Shown here piece after piece: positions 15,186 through 22,372 of a DNA stretch of 40,371 nt (position 1 is the stretch's first letter; each line of letters starts with the position of its first letter). Both the position numbers and the translations under genes were made by a program. The stretch is taken from positions 1-40,371 of the forward strand of contig DAHXNI010000103.1 in the NCBI GenBank assembly GCA_027365475.1, read 5' to 3'. The notes beneath the pieces are model-generated. The model was not told the origin of the DNA and did not search any database. It saw only the letters and a list, made by a program, of their open reading frames with translations. Origin of the DNA: Pseudomonadota bacterium. Lineage in GTDB: Bacteria > Pseudomonadota > Gammaproteobacteria > JAKAQQ01.

Positions 15186-15893
15186 TTAGAAGCGCTGTCC
15201 GGACTCGGGCAATGCCCATACAGGCCCTTGAAATCCGAATCGAGTGAATATTTGGCGCGCTTCGTCCAGAGTCCACTTGCGCCAGTCGGGATCCAAATGC
15301 AGACCATACCAGACGGTGGCGAAATCATAGGCCTGTTGAATCGGCTGAGCATCTCCCCTTGGAAGGTTATGCCGAGTACACCACCCGTCGATCGCCAACT
15401 CCGAATCGAAAACCAACATCGTCGAACAGGTGTACACAACATTGTCCCAAGCGTGAGTCATCGGTATCGGGAAATGCACCCATAAATCTTCGCGAACCTT
15501 GCCGCTATCAACGTGGATCGTCACGGGTTGCCCTTCGGCGCCAAGTGTCGTCTGAATCGTCACACCGTTCCCGCCGACGAGTGCAGCCACTCCGAGCGAA
15601 CACCAGGCACAGTTACCCCACCAAACGCGCCTGTCATGCTTAACCGCGAACGGCGTCGGCGCCGTAGAAAACGGATGGGCTATCCACACCTCCGGAACGT
15701 GGGGGTGAAGTACTACACCGTGAAGGTCCTGCAACTCCCGAAGAGCGCCTGCGACGACGTCAATGTTGACCCCATATTCTCGAGCAAGAGACGATGCTGA
15801 TGGGGCACAGCCTCGATCCACCAGATGCCGCATGATGGCGTGATGCAAAGCCGCGGAATTGAGTTCAAGCAAAATTATGTCCCCACGTCCCAC
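15186..15893 (-). CDS. MerB-like (organomercurial lyase family) protein
   Basis: A 235-aa protein with an N-terminal winged-helix-like part (about 17-70) and a C-terminal alkylmercury lyase-like domain. RVWWGNCAWCSLG (89-101) lines up with the MerB active-site loop: Cys98 matches catalytic Cys96 and Cys156 (VYTCSTMLVF) matches Cys159. The third catalytic residue, Asp99 of MerB, is Gly101 here, and an extra Cys95 is present. C-Hg cleavage is therefore uncertain. No mer operon genes (merR, merA, merT, merP) are near. GTG 15893 is the longest start; an ATG 20 codons later is possible. It lies between repeats R3 and R4. Confidence 0.65.
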   Translation of the reverse strand: MGRGDIILLELNSAALHHAIMRHLVDRGCAPSASSLAREYGVNIDVVAGALRELQDLHGVVLHPHVPEVWIAHPFSTAPTPFAVKHDRRVWWGNCAWCSLGVAALVGGNGVTIQTTLGAEGQPVTIHVDSGKVREDLWVHFPIPMTHAWDNVVYTCSTMLVFDSELAIDGWCTRHNLPRGDAQPIQQAYDFATVWYGLHLDPDWRKWTLDEARQIFTRFGFQGPVWALPESGQRF

Positions 15894-15969
15894 CCGTAGA
15901 GGCTTACCAGGGGTTGATTATCGTCGCCGAACCATTTTACTGAATGGTGCTGTCGTTGGCGATTGACCG

Positions 15970-16305
15970 CTACGGAGTAACCATCTCCAGGATACCCACG
16001 GCTGGTTGTGGCCGATTGCACGCATACGGCATCTCGAACTGTACCGGATGTTGGGTCTTTTGCTGCACGACCGTCGCACGGGGCAATATTTGGTTGCCAT
16101 GGGTCACGTCACGAACGCGCAGGTTCACGAGATCGTAGCCACGCAGCTTGCTGTCGATCGCTAGGTTGAACATGGCGAGGTCGCGAACCTGGTGTTCGTT
16201 TTGGAGGTGGATTCGGATGGCCCAGATGTCCTTGGGCTTGAGGGGTGGCTTTTGGCCAACCAACTTACCTTTGTTCCAAGGTTCCCGAGTTTGATTGGAT
16301 TCCAT
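15970..16305 (-). pseudogene. Truncated tyrosine recombinase/integrase
   Basis: The 111-codon frame begins like a family of about 200-aa integrases (MESNQTREPWNKGKLVG, then LFN-like AMFNLAIDSKLRGYDL, VRDV and VQQKTQHPVQFEM). After residue about 93 the sequence leaves the family and ends, so the catalytic C-terminal part with the His, Arg and Tyr residues is missing. No continuation is seen in other frames downstream. A deletion or rearrangement is likely. The start is firm: AAGGAG lies 7 nt before the ATG. Confidence 0.75.
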
Positions 16306-16307
16306 GT

Positions 16308-16336
16308 CAGACTCCTTTGTGGTTGATAGGAGTCTG
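16308..16336 (-). promoter_or_regulatory. Hairpin covering the ribosome binding site of the integrase remnant
   Basis: CAGACTCC (16308-16315) and GGAGTCTG (16329-16336) form a perfect 8-bp stem with a 13-nt loop. In the minus-strand transcript the 3' arm is GGAGTCTG, which contains the GGAG of the ribosome binding site just before the ATG at 16305. This would hold translation down. Confidence 0.6.
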
Positions 16337-16394
16337 ATTGTGTTGCCGAATCGCCGACGGGCCGCTTTCAGCGGGGGGTGCCCCTATGTTCTTG

Positions 16395-17600
16395 TCAAGC
16401 AGCTTTGGGGGTGACGGGGTGATAGAAGGTGCCGTCACGCAGCATGGCGAACAGGACGTCGCAGCGGCGCCGAGCGAGTGCGATCAGGGCCTGGTTGTGA
16501 CGCTTGCCCTGGCTGACCTTGCGCTCGTAGTAGGCCCGGGAGACCGGGTCGCGCAAGGCGGCAAAGGCCGAGAGGAAGAGGGCGCGCTTGAGCACCTTGT
16601 TGCCGCGTCGAGAAGGGTGCTCGCCGCGGATCGAGGATCCGGAGCGGCGTGTGACCGGCGAGAGGCCAGCGTATGCGGCCAGGTGCGCGGCGGAGTGGAA
16701 GTCGCGGCTGACGACCTCGGTCAGGAGTCGAGCCGCGGTCCTGATGCCGACCCCTGGCAGACTCATCAGGACCGGGCAAAGAGGGTGGGCGTGCACCCGG
16801 ACCTCGACCTCTCGGGCGAGTTCCTCGCGTTGCGTGCGCAAGGTGCTGAGTTGCTGCACCAGGCGGGGCACGACGAGCCCGGCGGCCTCCGTGCCCGGCA
16901 CCACCACGTGCTGCTCGTTGAGCGCCTGGCGGATGTCCGCGGCCAGCCGATCGCCCAGGCGGGGTGCCAGTTTCTTCAGGCGCGAGGCCCAGCGCTGAGG
17001 AGTCACGGCCAGAAGAGCGTTAGGCGTTGGATATTTCTGCAGCAGATCCAGCACGGCCGGATGGTCGAGGTGCGGGCCCAGGACGCGCTCGAGCGCCGGA
17101 TGGACTTGCGTGAGCAGGCCGCGCAGGCGATTGCTCACCTGAGTGATCTGCGCCGCGAGATCATCGTCGAAGCCGCACAGCAGCATCAGTTCGGCAAGCG
17201 TATCGTCCGCAAGCCGCAGCGTGCGCAGTGCGTGAGGCATCGATCGGGCCGCCTCGGCGATGATCGCGGCATCTCGGGCGTCCGTCTTGGCTTCGCCCGC
17301 GTGCAGATCCGCGATGCGGCGCATCGCCAAGCCCGGCAGATACGCCACTGCGATACCTTCCGCACGAGCGACAGCGATGGGCAGCGCACCGATCGAAGCC
17401 GGTTGATCGACGACGAACAGCAGTGTCCCATGGGGTCTGAGCTCCTCGATCAGCGCCTTGAGCCGCGCTTCACTGTTCGGCAGTGCGCGATCCAGGAGCC
17501 GCTTTCCCCCGCGATCAAGCGCTACGGCGTGGTGCTGGCCTTTGCCGACATCAACGCCGATGAACACGTCAATGGACTGCGGATGAGTTGGGTCTTGCAT
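16395..17600 (-). CDS. IS110-family DEDD transposase
   Basis: A 401-aa transposase. The N-terminal RuvC-like DEDD domain shows FIGVDVGKGQHHAVAL (first Asp), the VVDQPASIGALPIAVA block and EAKTDARDAAIIAEAAR. The C-terminal Tnp20 domain has LPGVGIRTAARLLTEV and HLAAYAGLSPVTRRSGSS, where the catalytic Ser is expected. ATG 17600 follows GGGAGG at 6 nt spacing; a longer frame is not needed. The frame is intact. In this family recombination is directed by a bridge RNA made from a non-coding end. Confidence 0.93.
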   Translation of the reverse strand: MQDPTHPQSIDVFIGVDVGKGQHHAVALDRGGKRLLDRALPNSEARLKALIEELRPHGTLLFVVDQPASIGALPIAVARAEGIAVAYLPGLAMRRIADLHAGEAKTDARDAAIIAEAARSMPHALRTLRLADDTLAELMLLCGFDDDLAAQITQVSNRLRGLLTQVHPALERVLGPHLDHPAVLDLLQKYPTPNALLAVTPQRWASRLKKLAPRLGDRLAADIRQALNEQHVVVPGTEAAGLVVPRLVQQLSTLRTQREELAREVEVRVHAHPLCPVLMSLPGVGIRTAARLLTEVVSRDFHSAAHLAAYAGLSPVTRRSGSSIRGEHPSRRGNKVLKRALFLSAFAALRDPVSRAYYERKVSQGKRHNQALIALARRRCDVLFAMLRDGTFYHPVTPKAA

Positions 17601-17820
17601 ACCGGCCTCCCGGCGATGACGCCTGAGCATATCTCGACAGACCAGAGGCAGCCGGCTTCGGCATCCACGTTACAGGCGGTCTCCGTTCAGGACCGATCCC
17701 CTATCAGCGATAGCTGGCTGCCGACCGGATCCGGTGACAACACCCCCCGGATCATGGTCGACTGGGGGGAGGAATCATGCCGAACCCGGCTGGCCCAAAG
17801 CCCCATTATCGGGGCAGGAA
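17601..17820 (-). ncRNA. Candidate IS110 bridge-RNA region
   Basis: IS110-type elements make their bridge (seek) RNA from the non-coding end upstream of the transposase gene. This stretch upstream of the ATG is rich in structure: CTATC/GATAG (17701-17713), the 12-nt palindrome ACCGGATCCGGT (17724-17735) and GCCCC/GGGGC (17800-17815). Target- and donor-binding loops were not assigned. Function is inferred from position in the element. Confidence 0.4.
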
Positions 17821-17927
17821 TAAGGTAACGGGGGACGCAGGGGACGTATTGAATGCGTACAATCGGCCAATTCCGGACCTACAGGCATATTCCTGATAGC
17901 GGACGTCTGGGCATCCTTTCTTCTCTA

Positions 17928-17969
17928 TTGTCTTTTTCCATTATCCTTACTATACTTAGATCAGTAAGG
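17928..17969 (+). promoter_or_regulatory. Promoter and operator of the first toxin-antitoxin pair
   Basis: TTGTCT (17928-17933) and TATACT (17951-17956) have a 17-nt spacer. CCTTACT (17945-17951) and AGTAAGG (17963-17969) form a perfect inverted repeat over the -10, the expected operator for the AbrB-type antitoxin. A strong ribosome binding site, AAGGAGGAGG, follows before the ATG at 17986. Confidence 0.65.
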
Positions 17970-17985
17970 AATAAAGGAGGAGGCG

Positions 17986-18204
17986 ATGACCATCGAAGCC
18001 ACACTGACCAGCAAGGGCCAAACGACTATCCCTAAGGAAATTCGGGATAGTCTGCGCATGAAAGCTGGAGATCGAATGACCTTCACGCTAATGCCGGATG
18101 CCACTGTTGTCCTGCGCTTGAAAAACAAGAGCCTGACCGAACTGGCAGGTACGCTGCACAAAAAAGGGCGGAAGCCTGTTTCTGTTGATCAACTGTCACG
18201 CTGA
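17986..18204 (+). CDS. vapB: AbrB/MazE-type (SpoVT-AbrB fold) antitoxin
   Basis: A 72-aa DNA-binding antitoxin. The swapped-hairpin AbrB domain is visible at residues 4-45: ATLTSKGQTTIPKEIRDSL and KAGDRMTFTLMPDATVVLRL. The C-terminal 25 residues (basic, GTLHKKGRKPVSVDQL) are the likely toxin-binding part. Its stop codon overlaps the toxin start (TGATG), so translation is coupled. It should repress its own promoter through the 17945-17969 repeat. Confidence 0.85.
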   Translation: MTIEATLTSKGQTTIPKEIRDSLRMKAGDRMTFTLMPDATVVLRLKNKSLTELAGTLHKKGRKPVSVDQLSR

Positions 18205-18599
18205 TGCTCGGAATCGACACCAATGTTCTTGTGCGTTTTCTGGTTCGGGACGACGAAGCCCAGTTTGAAAGGGCACGCAAGCTGATCAAGCATGAGGTTT
18301 CTGCAGGTCGTCGTGTTTTCGTGAACCAGTTGGTTATCATGGAAACAGAATGGGTGCTACGGAGCCGCTATGCCGTGCCGAAGAGTCAAGTCATCGAAGC
18401 CCTATCTGGCTTGCTCGATGCGGCTGATGTCCAAATGGAGGATGAGCCTACCCTTGAGCAAGCGCTTTTTACATGGAAGGATACCGCGGCCGATTTTGCG
18501 GATTGCCTGATCGGTGCCAAAAATCGACGACTGGGATGCCAGGTAACCGCTTCCTTTGACGCGAAGGCGTCCAAGTTGCCGGACTTCGTGGCTGCCTAA
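18204..18599 (+). CDS. vapC: VapC-type PIN-domain toxin (first pair)
   Basis: A 131-aa PIN-domain ribonuclease. The acidic site is seen as Asp5 (GIDTNVL), Glu47 (IMETEW) and the Asp in TAADFADCLIG (about 94-98), with the final ASFDAKASKL typical of VapC. It probably cleaves tRNA or rRNA when free of its antitoxin. It follows the AbrB-type gene with a 1-nt overlap. The chain is full length. Confidence 0.88.
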   Translation: MLGIDTNVLVRFLVRDDEAQFERARKLIKHEVSAGRRVFVNQLVIMETEWVLRSRYAVPKSQVIEALSGLLDAADVQMEDEPTLEQALFTWKDTAADFADCLIGAKNRRLGCQVTASFDAKASKLPDFVAA

Positions 18600-18737
18600 C
18601 TATTCTGCCCTTTCCAAAAGCAGGTATTGGCCTTTGGTGTCAGAATGACCCGCTGAGATCGACATGCCTCACTTGGCGAGTGGTTGCGAACCGGTCAAGA
18701 ACGGTTAGCCAGAGTGATGACCATAAAGGTCTGGTAT

Positions 18738-18862
18738 TCGGCCAATGTTGCCGGTGGCGTTGGTTCAGTTGAATGGCTCGTGTTGGGCAGGTTGCCGACG
18801 TTGGCGCGGTACCGTGCCTGGCTGACTGCTTTTGTCAGCATCTTAGGACAGCACCCGACCCT
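18738..18862 (+). repeat. Repeat R4, direct copy of R3
   Basis: Direct copy of 14935-15059 with about 4 differences in 125 nt. The 49 nt just before it (about 18696-18744) also match, on the other strand, the flank of R2 (19854-19902) at about 73 percent, with differences mostly at every third base. Confidence 0.9.
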
Positions 18863-19003
18863 GAACGGTCATTCTCTACCATCCTTCAAAGTGGACATCC
18901 CCAATGCGCGATACGGGGTGAAAACGTAGCTTGTTTCCTGCTAGGTACTACCCGTCGCCAGGTTATGCGGGAACCTGTCACGGGGTTTGCAGGATTCTGT
19001 TGT

Positions 19004-19034
19004 GATGTGTATAGTTATAAAATAAATACACATC
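19004..19034 (+). promoter_or_regulatory. Operator/promoter of the second VapBC pair
   Basis: GATGTGTAT (19004-19012) and ATACACATC (19026-19034) form a perfect 9-bp inverted repeat just before the antitoxin ATG. A likely -10 (TATAGT 19010-19015) lies in it, with TTGCAG (18987-18992) 17 nt upstream. This fits self-repression by the VapB protein. Confidence 0.6.
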
Positions 19035-19043
19035 GAGATACCC

Positions 19044-19238
19044 ATGCGCACCAACATCGTCATCCGGGACACGCTTATGTCGCAAGCGCTTAAGATCACC
19101 GGCTATAAGACCAAACGCGAGGTTGTGGAGGCGGGACTAGAAATGCTCGTGAAAATGGCACGCCAGCAAAAGATCCGCGCGGCACGTGGCAAGCTTCACT
19201 GGGACAGCGATCTCGACACCATGCGGAGCGATGCATGA
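19044..19238 (+). CDS. vapB: VapB antitoxin (second pair)
   Basis: A 64-aa antitoxin of the ribbon-helix-helix-like VapB type: MRTNIVIRDTLMSQALKITG, then YKTKREVVEAGLEMLVKMA. The C-terminal basic/acidic tail is the expected toxin-binding part. The stop overlaps the toxin start (ATGA at 19235-19238). It differs in family from the AbrB-type antitoxin 1 kb upstream. Confidence 0.87.
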   Translation: MRTNIVIRDTLMSQALKITGYKTKREVVEAGLEMLVKMARQQKIRAARGKLHWDSDLDTMRSDA

Positions 19239-19630
19239 TCGTTGTCGATACCAGCGTCTGGATCGATTATTTCAACGGCGTCGCCAGTCCTCATACAGAT
19301 CTGCTCGACCAACTCTTGTCGCGCGAGCGTTTGGTCATTGGCGACATTATTCTCACGGAGGTTTTGCAAGGCTTTCGCCGCGATACTGACTTTCGCCAAG
19401 CGCAGGCGCTTCTGGACACCCTGGAGTTCCGTCCGATGCTGGGCCAGGAGATTGCGCTGCTCAGCGCCAAGAATTATCGGAAACTGCGCCAGGCCGGCGT
19501 GACGGTGCGCAAGACCATCGACGTCATGATCGGTTCCTTTTGTGTCCGGAACCGCCATCGCTTGCTGCATGCTGATCGGGACTTCGACCCGATTGAAGAG
19601 CATCTGGGCCTGAGCGTTCTGCGACCATGA
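19235..19630 (+). CDS. vapC: VapC-type PIN-domain toxin (second pair)
   Basis: A 131-aa PIN-domain ribonuclease. Acidic residues: Asp5 (VVDTSVWIDYF), Glu42 (ILTEVLQGF), Asp near 97 (RKTIDVMIG) and HADRDFDPI at the end. It has the same length as the other VapC but a different sequence type, so the two pairs are not a tandem duplication. Likely target is tRNA or rRNA. It overlaps its antitoxin by 4 nt. Confidence 0.9.
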   Translation: MIVVDTSVWIDYFNGVASPHTDLLDQLLSRERLVIGDIILTEVLQGFRRDTDFRQAQALLDTLEFRPMLGQEIALLSAKNYRKLRQAGVTVRKTIDVMIGSFCVRNRHRLLHADRDFDPIEEHLGLSVLRP

Positions 19631-20201
19631 TGCTTTGTCAGATGTATCACCTAGCACACACGTTCTGGGGTTCAAGATCATCCGCTGCGACCGTATTGGC
19701 CGGCGCCGCCTGGCCAACGTGTCCGCTTTTGCATGATGTGACTGGCTGCTCCTCGGCGAAACGAGTGACCAGAACTGGCCGACTCGAACCCAATGGATAA
19801 GCCCCGAAACCAGTCACTCGTCCCATCTGGAAGACACCTTCGAGCGTCTGCTGCGGCCGAGTAACAGACCTTCATAGCCATTACACTGACTGGCTGTTCC
19901 TGGCACGAGGCTGGCATTGGCCAACGGGTTGCAGTAACTTTCATCGCGCCATTCAAAAAAACCGCCATTGAGCCGTTTGAACTGTGCGAGCGCGCAACAT
20001 GACGCACACCTCGCTATGCTCCTATAAAACTTATGGATTCACGATCTGAACGCACTGTTCGCGGGCCCAATCCACGGGGCTTGGCGAAGTACCAACATGA
20101 CAGGCGCATCGTGCCAGATGTTCAGGCGGCATCTTGTTCATGAAGTCACTTCGGGTCGGCCGTCATGCCGATGGATCAGACGTCAGGGAACTCGTCGTAT
20201 T
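19631..20201. other. Intergenic stretch with repeat R2
   Basis: No gene is supported. It contains R2 (19775-19860) and its continuation (19854-19930). A 110-codon minus-strand frame covers R2; its segment MAMKVCYSA resembles MTIKVWYSA encoded on the plus strand at R4. The rest, 20008-20201, shows nothing I recognise. Confidence 0.5.
19775..19860 (-). repeat. Repeat R2, inverted copy of R1
   Basis: The reverse complement matches 13917-14002 over 86 nt with about 8 differences. It continues at 19854-19902 into the block shared with R4. So the family is composite: one shared core with different flanks. Confidence 0.85.
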
Positions 20202-20768
20202 CTATTTTGAGTCCTGTTTGAGAAGGTTGGCCATGTCTTCAGCGTGCCCTTCTTCGACCGCCAGAATTCCCTCCAACATGCACCGCGTCGTAGAATCGTC
20301 ACCACCCAGGTAATCGATCATCTCCCGGTAGGTATCAATGGCGATACGTTCAGCCACAAGATTTTCCTGAACCATCTCCGCGAGCGTATGGCCTTCGACG
20401 TACTCACTATGGCTGCGCTCCAGCAGGTGCTCCGGAGAGCAATTGGGCTCGCCGTTCAGCTGGACGATGCGCTTCGCAATCTGGTCGGCATGCCCTTGCT
20501 CATCATTTGCATGCTCTAAAAACTCTGCAGCAATACTGGCAGAATTCATCCCATCCGCCATGTAATAGTGGCGTTTGTATCGCAACACACACACAATTTC
20601 CGTAGCCAATGCTGTATTCAAAAGCTTGACGACCATCGCTCGATTGGCCGGATAGCCAAGTGTGACTGCACCGGACTGCATATACTGGCGCGCACGCTCA
20701 CGAATCGTCTTGATATCCGTCAGGAAATCAGCTTTGCGCTTTGACCCCTCATCGATTCCAAAACGCAT
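20202..20768 (-). CDS. Ferritin-like / bacterioferritin-type protein
   Basis: A 188-aa four-helix-bundle protein of the ferritin superfamily. Di-iron ligands appear in order: Glu57 (ATEIVC), Glu90 and His93 (ANDEQGHAD), Glu140 (LVAERIAIDTYREM) and Glu172/Glu173 with His175 (EEGHAED). It should bind or oxidise iron; related proteins act in iron storage or stress protection. There is no clear Dps signature. ATG 20768 follows AAGGGGGG at 4 nt, so the longer frame is not used. It may be co-transcribed with the secreted protein upstream (gap 101 nt). Confidence 0.82.
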   Translation of the reverse strand: MRFGIDEGSKRKADFLTDIKTIRERARQYMQSGAVTLGYPANRAMVVKLLNTALATEIVCVLRYKRHYYMADGMNSASIAAEFLEHANDEQGHADQIAKRIVQLNGEPNCSPEHLLERSHSEYVEGHTLAEMVQENLVAERIAIDTYREMIDYLGGDDSTTRCMLEGILAVEEGHAEDMANLLKQDSK

Positions 20769-20869
20769 GTAACCCCCCCTTGTGTTCACTCCGCTCCATC
20801 TGCAGCGGGATCGCGCCAACTGAAGACAACAAATTCCAGATGGGCTGACCCGGCTGTGTTTGGGTCTGC

Positions 20870-21280
20870 TTACCGCACATGCTCATACCGCGCTTTGACA
20901 TCTGCAACACAGGCATCCTTCGCGCGGCCATTCAGTGTATTACATCTTGCCAAAGTTTCTTGATAACGCTTGTCAACATTCTTCCGCTGTGAACCCGCGC
21001 GTACATCCGCTGAGGCCGCGTGGCCTTTCGTGATTGCCTGATCCACTTTTCGGGCCGACTGGGCGTGGGTAAAAGCGACACACACACAGAGATCATTGTC
21101 ATGACTGCCAGCCGAATCACACTGGTTCTTGCGAACATGATTGGTTTTAGGGGTGGCAGACGATGGATGGATGCCGGCGGTGGAAACGTGCGTTTCAAGG
21201 CGCGCCTGCACTATCGGTGGGCAGAAAAGGATCAGTGCCCCGACCAGAAACACTCCGGTTATCAATCTCCAGGTCATCAT
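20870..21280 (-). CDS. Small secreted/periplasmic protein of unknown function
   Basis: A 136-aa protein with a signal peptide (about 1-26, hydrophobic, ending PPIVQA). The mature part is polar and basic. Its end, KRYQETLARCNTLNGRAKD, then ACVADVKARYEHVR, resembles repeats seen in small periplasmic proteins with paired Cys. Cys residues are present (NQCDSAG, LCVCVAF, ARCN, DACV). The start is supported by GAGGGGGTG. It precedes the ferritin-like gene on the same strand. No function is known. Confidence 0.65.
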   Translation of the reverse strand: MMTWRLITGVFLVGALILFCPPIVQARLETHVSTAGIHPSSATPKTNHVRKNQCDSAGSHDNDLCVCVAFTHAQSARKVDQAITKGHAASADVRAGSQRKNVDKRYQETLARCNTLNGRAKDACVADVKARYEHVR

Positions 21281-21805
21281 GTTTCACCCCCTCTTGGATC
21301 GTAACGGCTACAATCCACGCTGACTACAAACCGCGCTTCCCAAAACACATTTGGCTCACTCGTCACCTCCAAGGCTATACGCAACGTTGGGAGGATTCTG
21401 CTCGCTAGCGTACATATCACGCTGCGATCCATACGCTATTCGTACTCGAGATTCAGCTAGAGGCCATCCGTCCTCTGAAATCGCCTCCGCAGAAGGTTTG
21501 CGAGTCTCTGTTGCCGAATCTCGGCCAGCTTCTTTTGCAGTCAATCCGTATACGAAGCGGGCATCCCGATGGAATCCGGGTGGGGTACTCTCATGATTGC
21601 CCGAAGTGGAACGGATCGACGCACAAGAGGCCTGAGGATATCGATACCTTTCTCACCTGGCATGAAACGCCATAATGATGCCAAGCGCCTTTTTTGATCT
21701 TGAGGACCACGAGTCAGAAGCGGAGTGATCTGGGCGACCCGTTAAAGATCATCGACCAGGCGATGGATTGTGGGGGCGACGAACCCGCGTCTTGTACTGG
21801 ATCGA
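21281..21805. other. Intergenic stretch with an IS remnant
   Basis: Apart from the IS5-type remnant at 21675-21780, no gene, repeat or clear regulatory site was recognised here. Confidence 0.5.
21675..21780 (+). pseudogene. IS5-type transposase N-terminal remnant
   Basis: ATG 21675 or 21678 opens MMPSAFFDLEDHESEAE, then a stop; the next frame continues SDLGDPLKIIDQAMDC. Together these resemble the N-terminus of IS5-family transposases (FFDLE... GDPL..I...DW). A frameshift and loss of the rest make it a fragment. It marks the right side of the accessory island. Confidence 0.5.
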
Positions 21806-22372
21806 CTACCGACCCCGTCTCAGCCAGGCGAGATGTGCCGACCATTCTAGGGAGGCCAGGTTGCGCCAAGCGATCTCAAGGCTCGGCCCCGCCGAATAGA
21901 TGCCATGCCCGCGTACGATGGTGAGCGGTAGATCGCGCAGGGCGCGGGCGGTCAGACGGGCAGCATCCTCGAAGGGATGCTCTGCCGAGACATCGATGAT
22001 CGCAACGCGCGGGAAAAGAAGCCGTCCTTCGAAATCGACCGGCTCGAAAAAATCCCCGACCTCAAGACTCATGGCCACGCCATACAGGCCATGACCGTGG
22101 AGCACGGCACCGTGCTCCGGGTTTTCCCGATAGGTTGCCAGATGGAGCGGGGTATCCCAGGAGGCATCTTCGGGTTGCGGGGCCTCGAACTCCACCCGGA
22201 CGAGATCCTCGACCCCGAGCTCCTCAGCCCAGGCGCCATGCGGGGTGATCCAGATCCCGGAGCCCACCCGGATCGATGCGTTTCCGCTGTGGGTGTCGTT
22301 GAGACCGTATTCGCGCATGCGCCGGTAGATCCGGACGAGATCGGCGGGTGTCTGATCGGTCACCATCTTCAA
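21806..22372 (-). CDS. Class II aldolase/adducin-family protein
   Basis: A 188-aa zinc-dependent enzyme of the class II aldolase family (fuculose-1-phosphate aldolase, MtnB and similar). Visible: NDTHSGNASIRVGSGIWITP (25-44, phosphate/GN motif), the zinc-binding HGHG (AVLHGHGLYG, about 91-100) and RGHGIYSAGPSLEIAW near 154. The start ATG 22372 overlaps the stop of the CpdA-like gene by 4 nt, so the two are co-translated. Whether it is an aldolase or a dehydratase (as in methionine salvage) cannot be decided; no mtn genes are near. Confidence 0.8.
   Translation of the reverse strand: MKMVTDQTPADLVRIYRRMREYGLNDTHSGNASIRVGSGIWITPHGAWAEELGVEDLVRVEFEAPQPEDASWDTPLHLATYRENPEHGAVLHGHGLYGVAMSLEVGDFFEPVDFEGRLLFPRVAIIDVSAEHPFEDAARLTARALRDLPLTIVRGHGIYSAGPSLEIAWRNLASLEWSAHLAWLRRGR

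Larger units (their letters stand above)
16340..17830 (-). mobile_element. IS110-family insertion sequence (ends approximate)
   Basis: One intact IS110-type transposase with a short non-coding end downstream (about 60-90 nt) and a longer one upstream (about 200-230 nt). IS110 elements have no terminal inverted repeats or obvious target duplication, so the ends are only estimated from the neighbouring integrase remnant and the toxin-antitoxin promoter. Confidence 0.6.
18600..19043. other. Intergenic stretch with repeat R4
   Basis: No gene is supported. It contains R4 (18738-18862), the shared block at about 18696-18744 and the operator of the next toxin-antitoxin pair. An 81-codon plus-strand frame over R4 has no family match I recognise. 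Confidence 0.5.

Noticed and set aside
16338-17828. 496-codon plus-strand frame over IS110
   Set aside because: Antisense shadow of an intact transposase.
18594-18710. Integron attC site (GCCTAAC ... GTTAGCC) after the first VapC
   Set aside because: GTTAGCC does not fit GTTRRRY and inner boxes do not pair; the repeats R1-R4 are also not in one orientation. No integron integrase is present.
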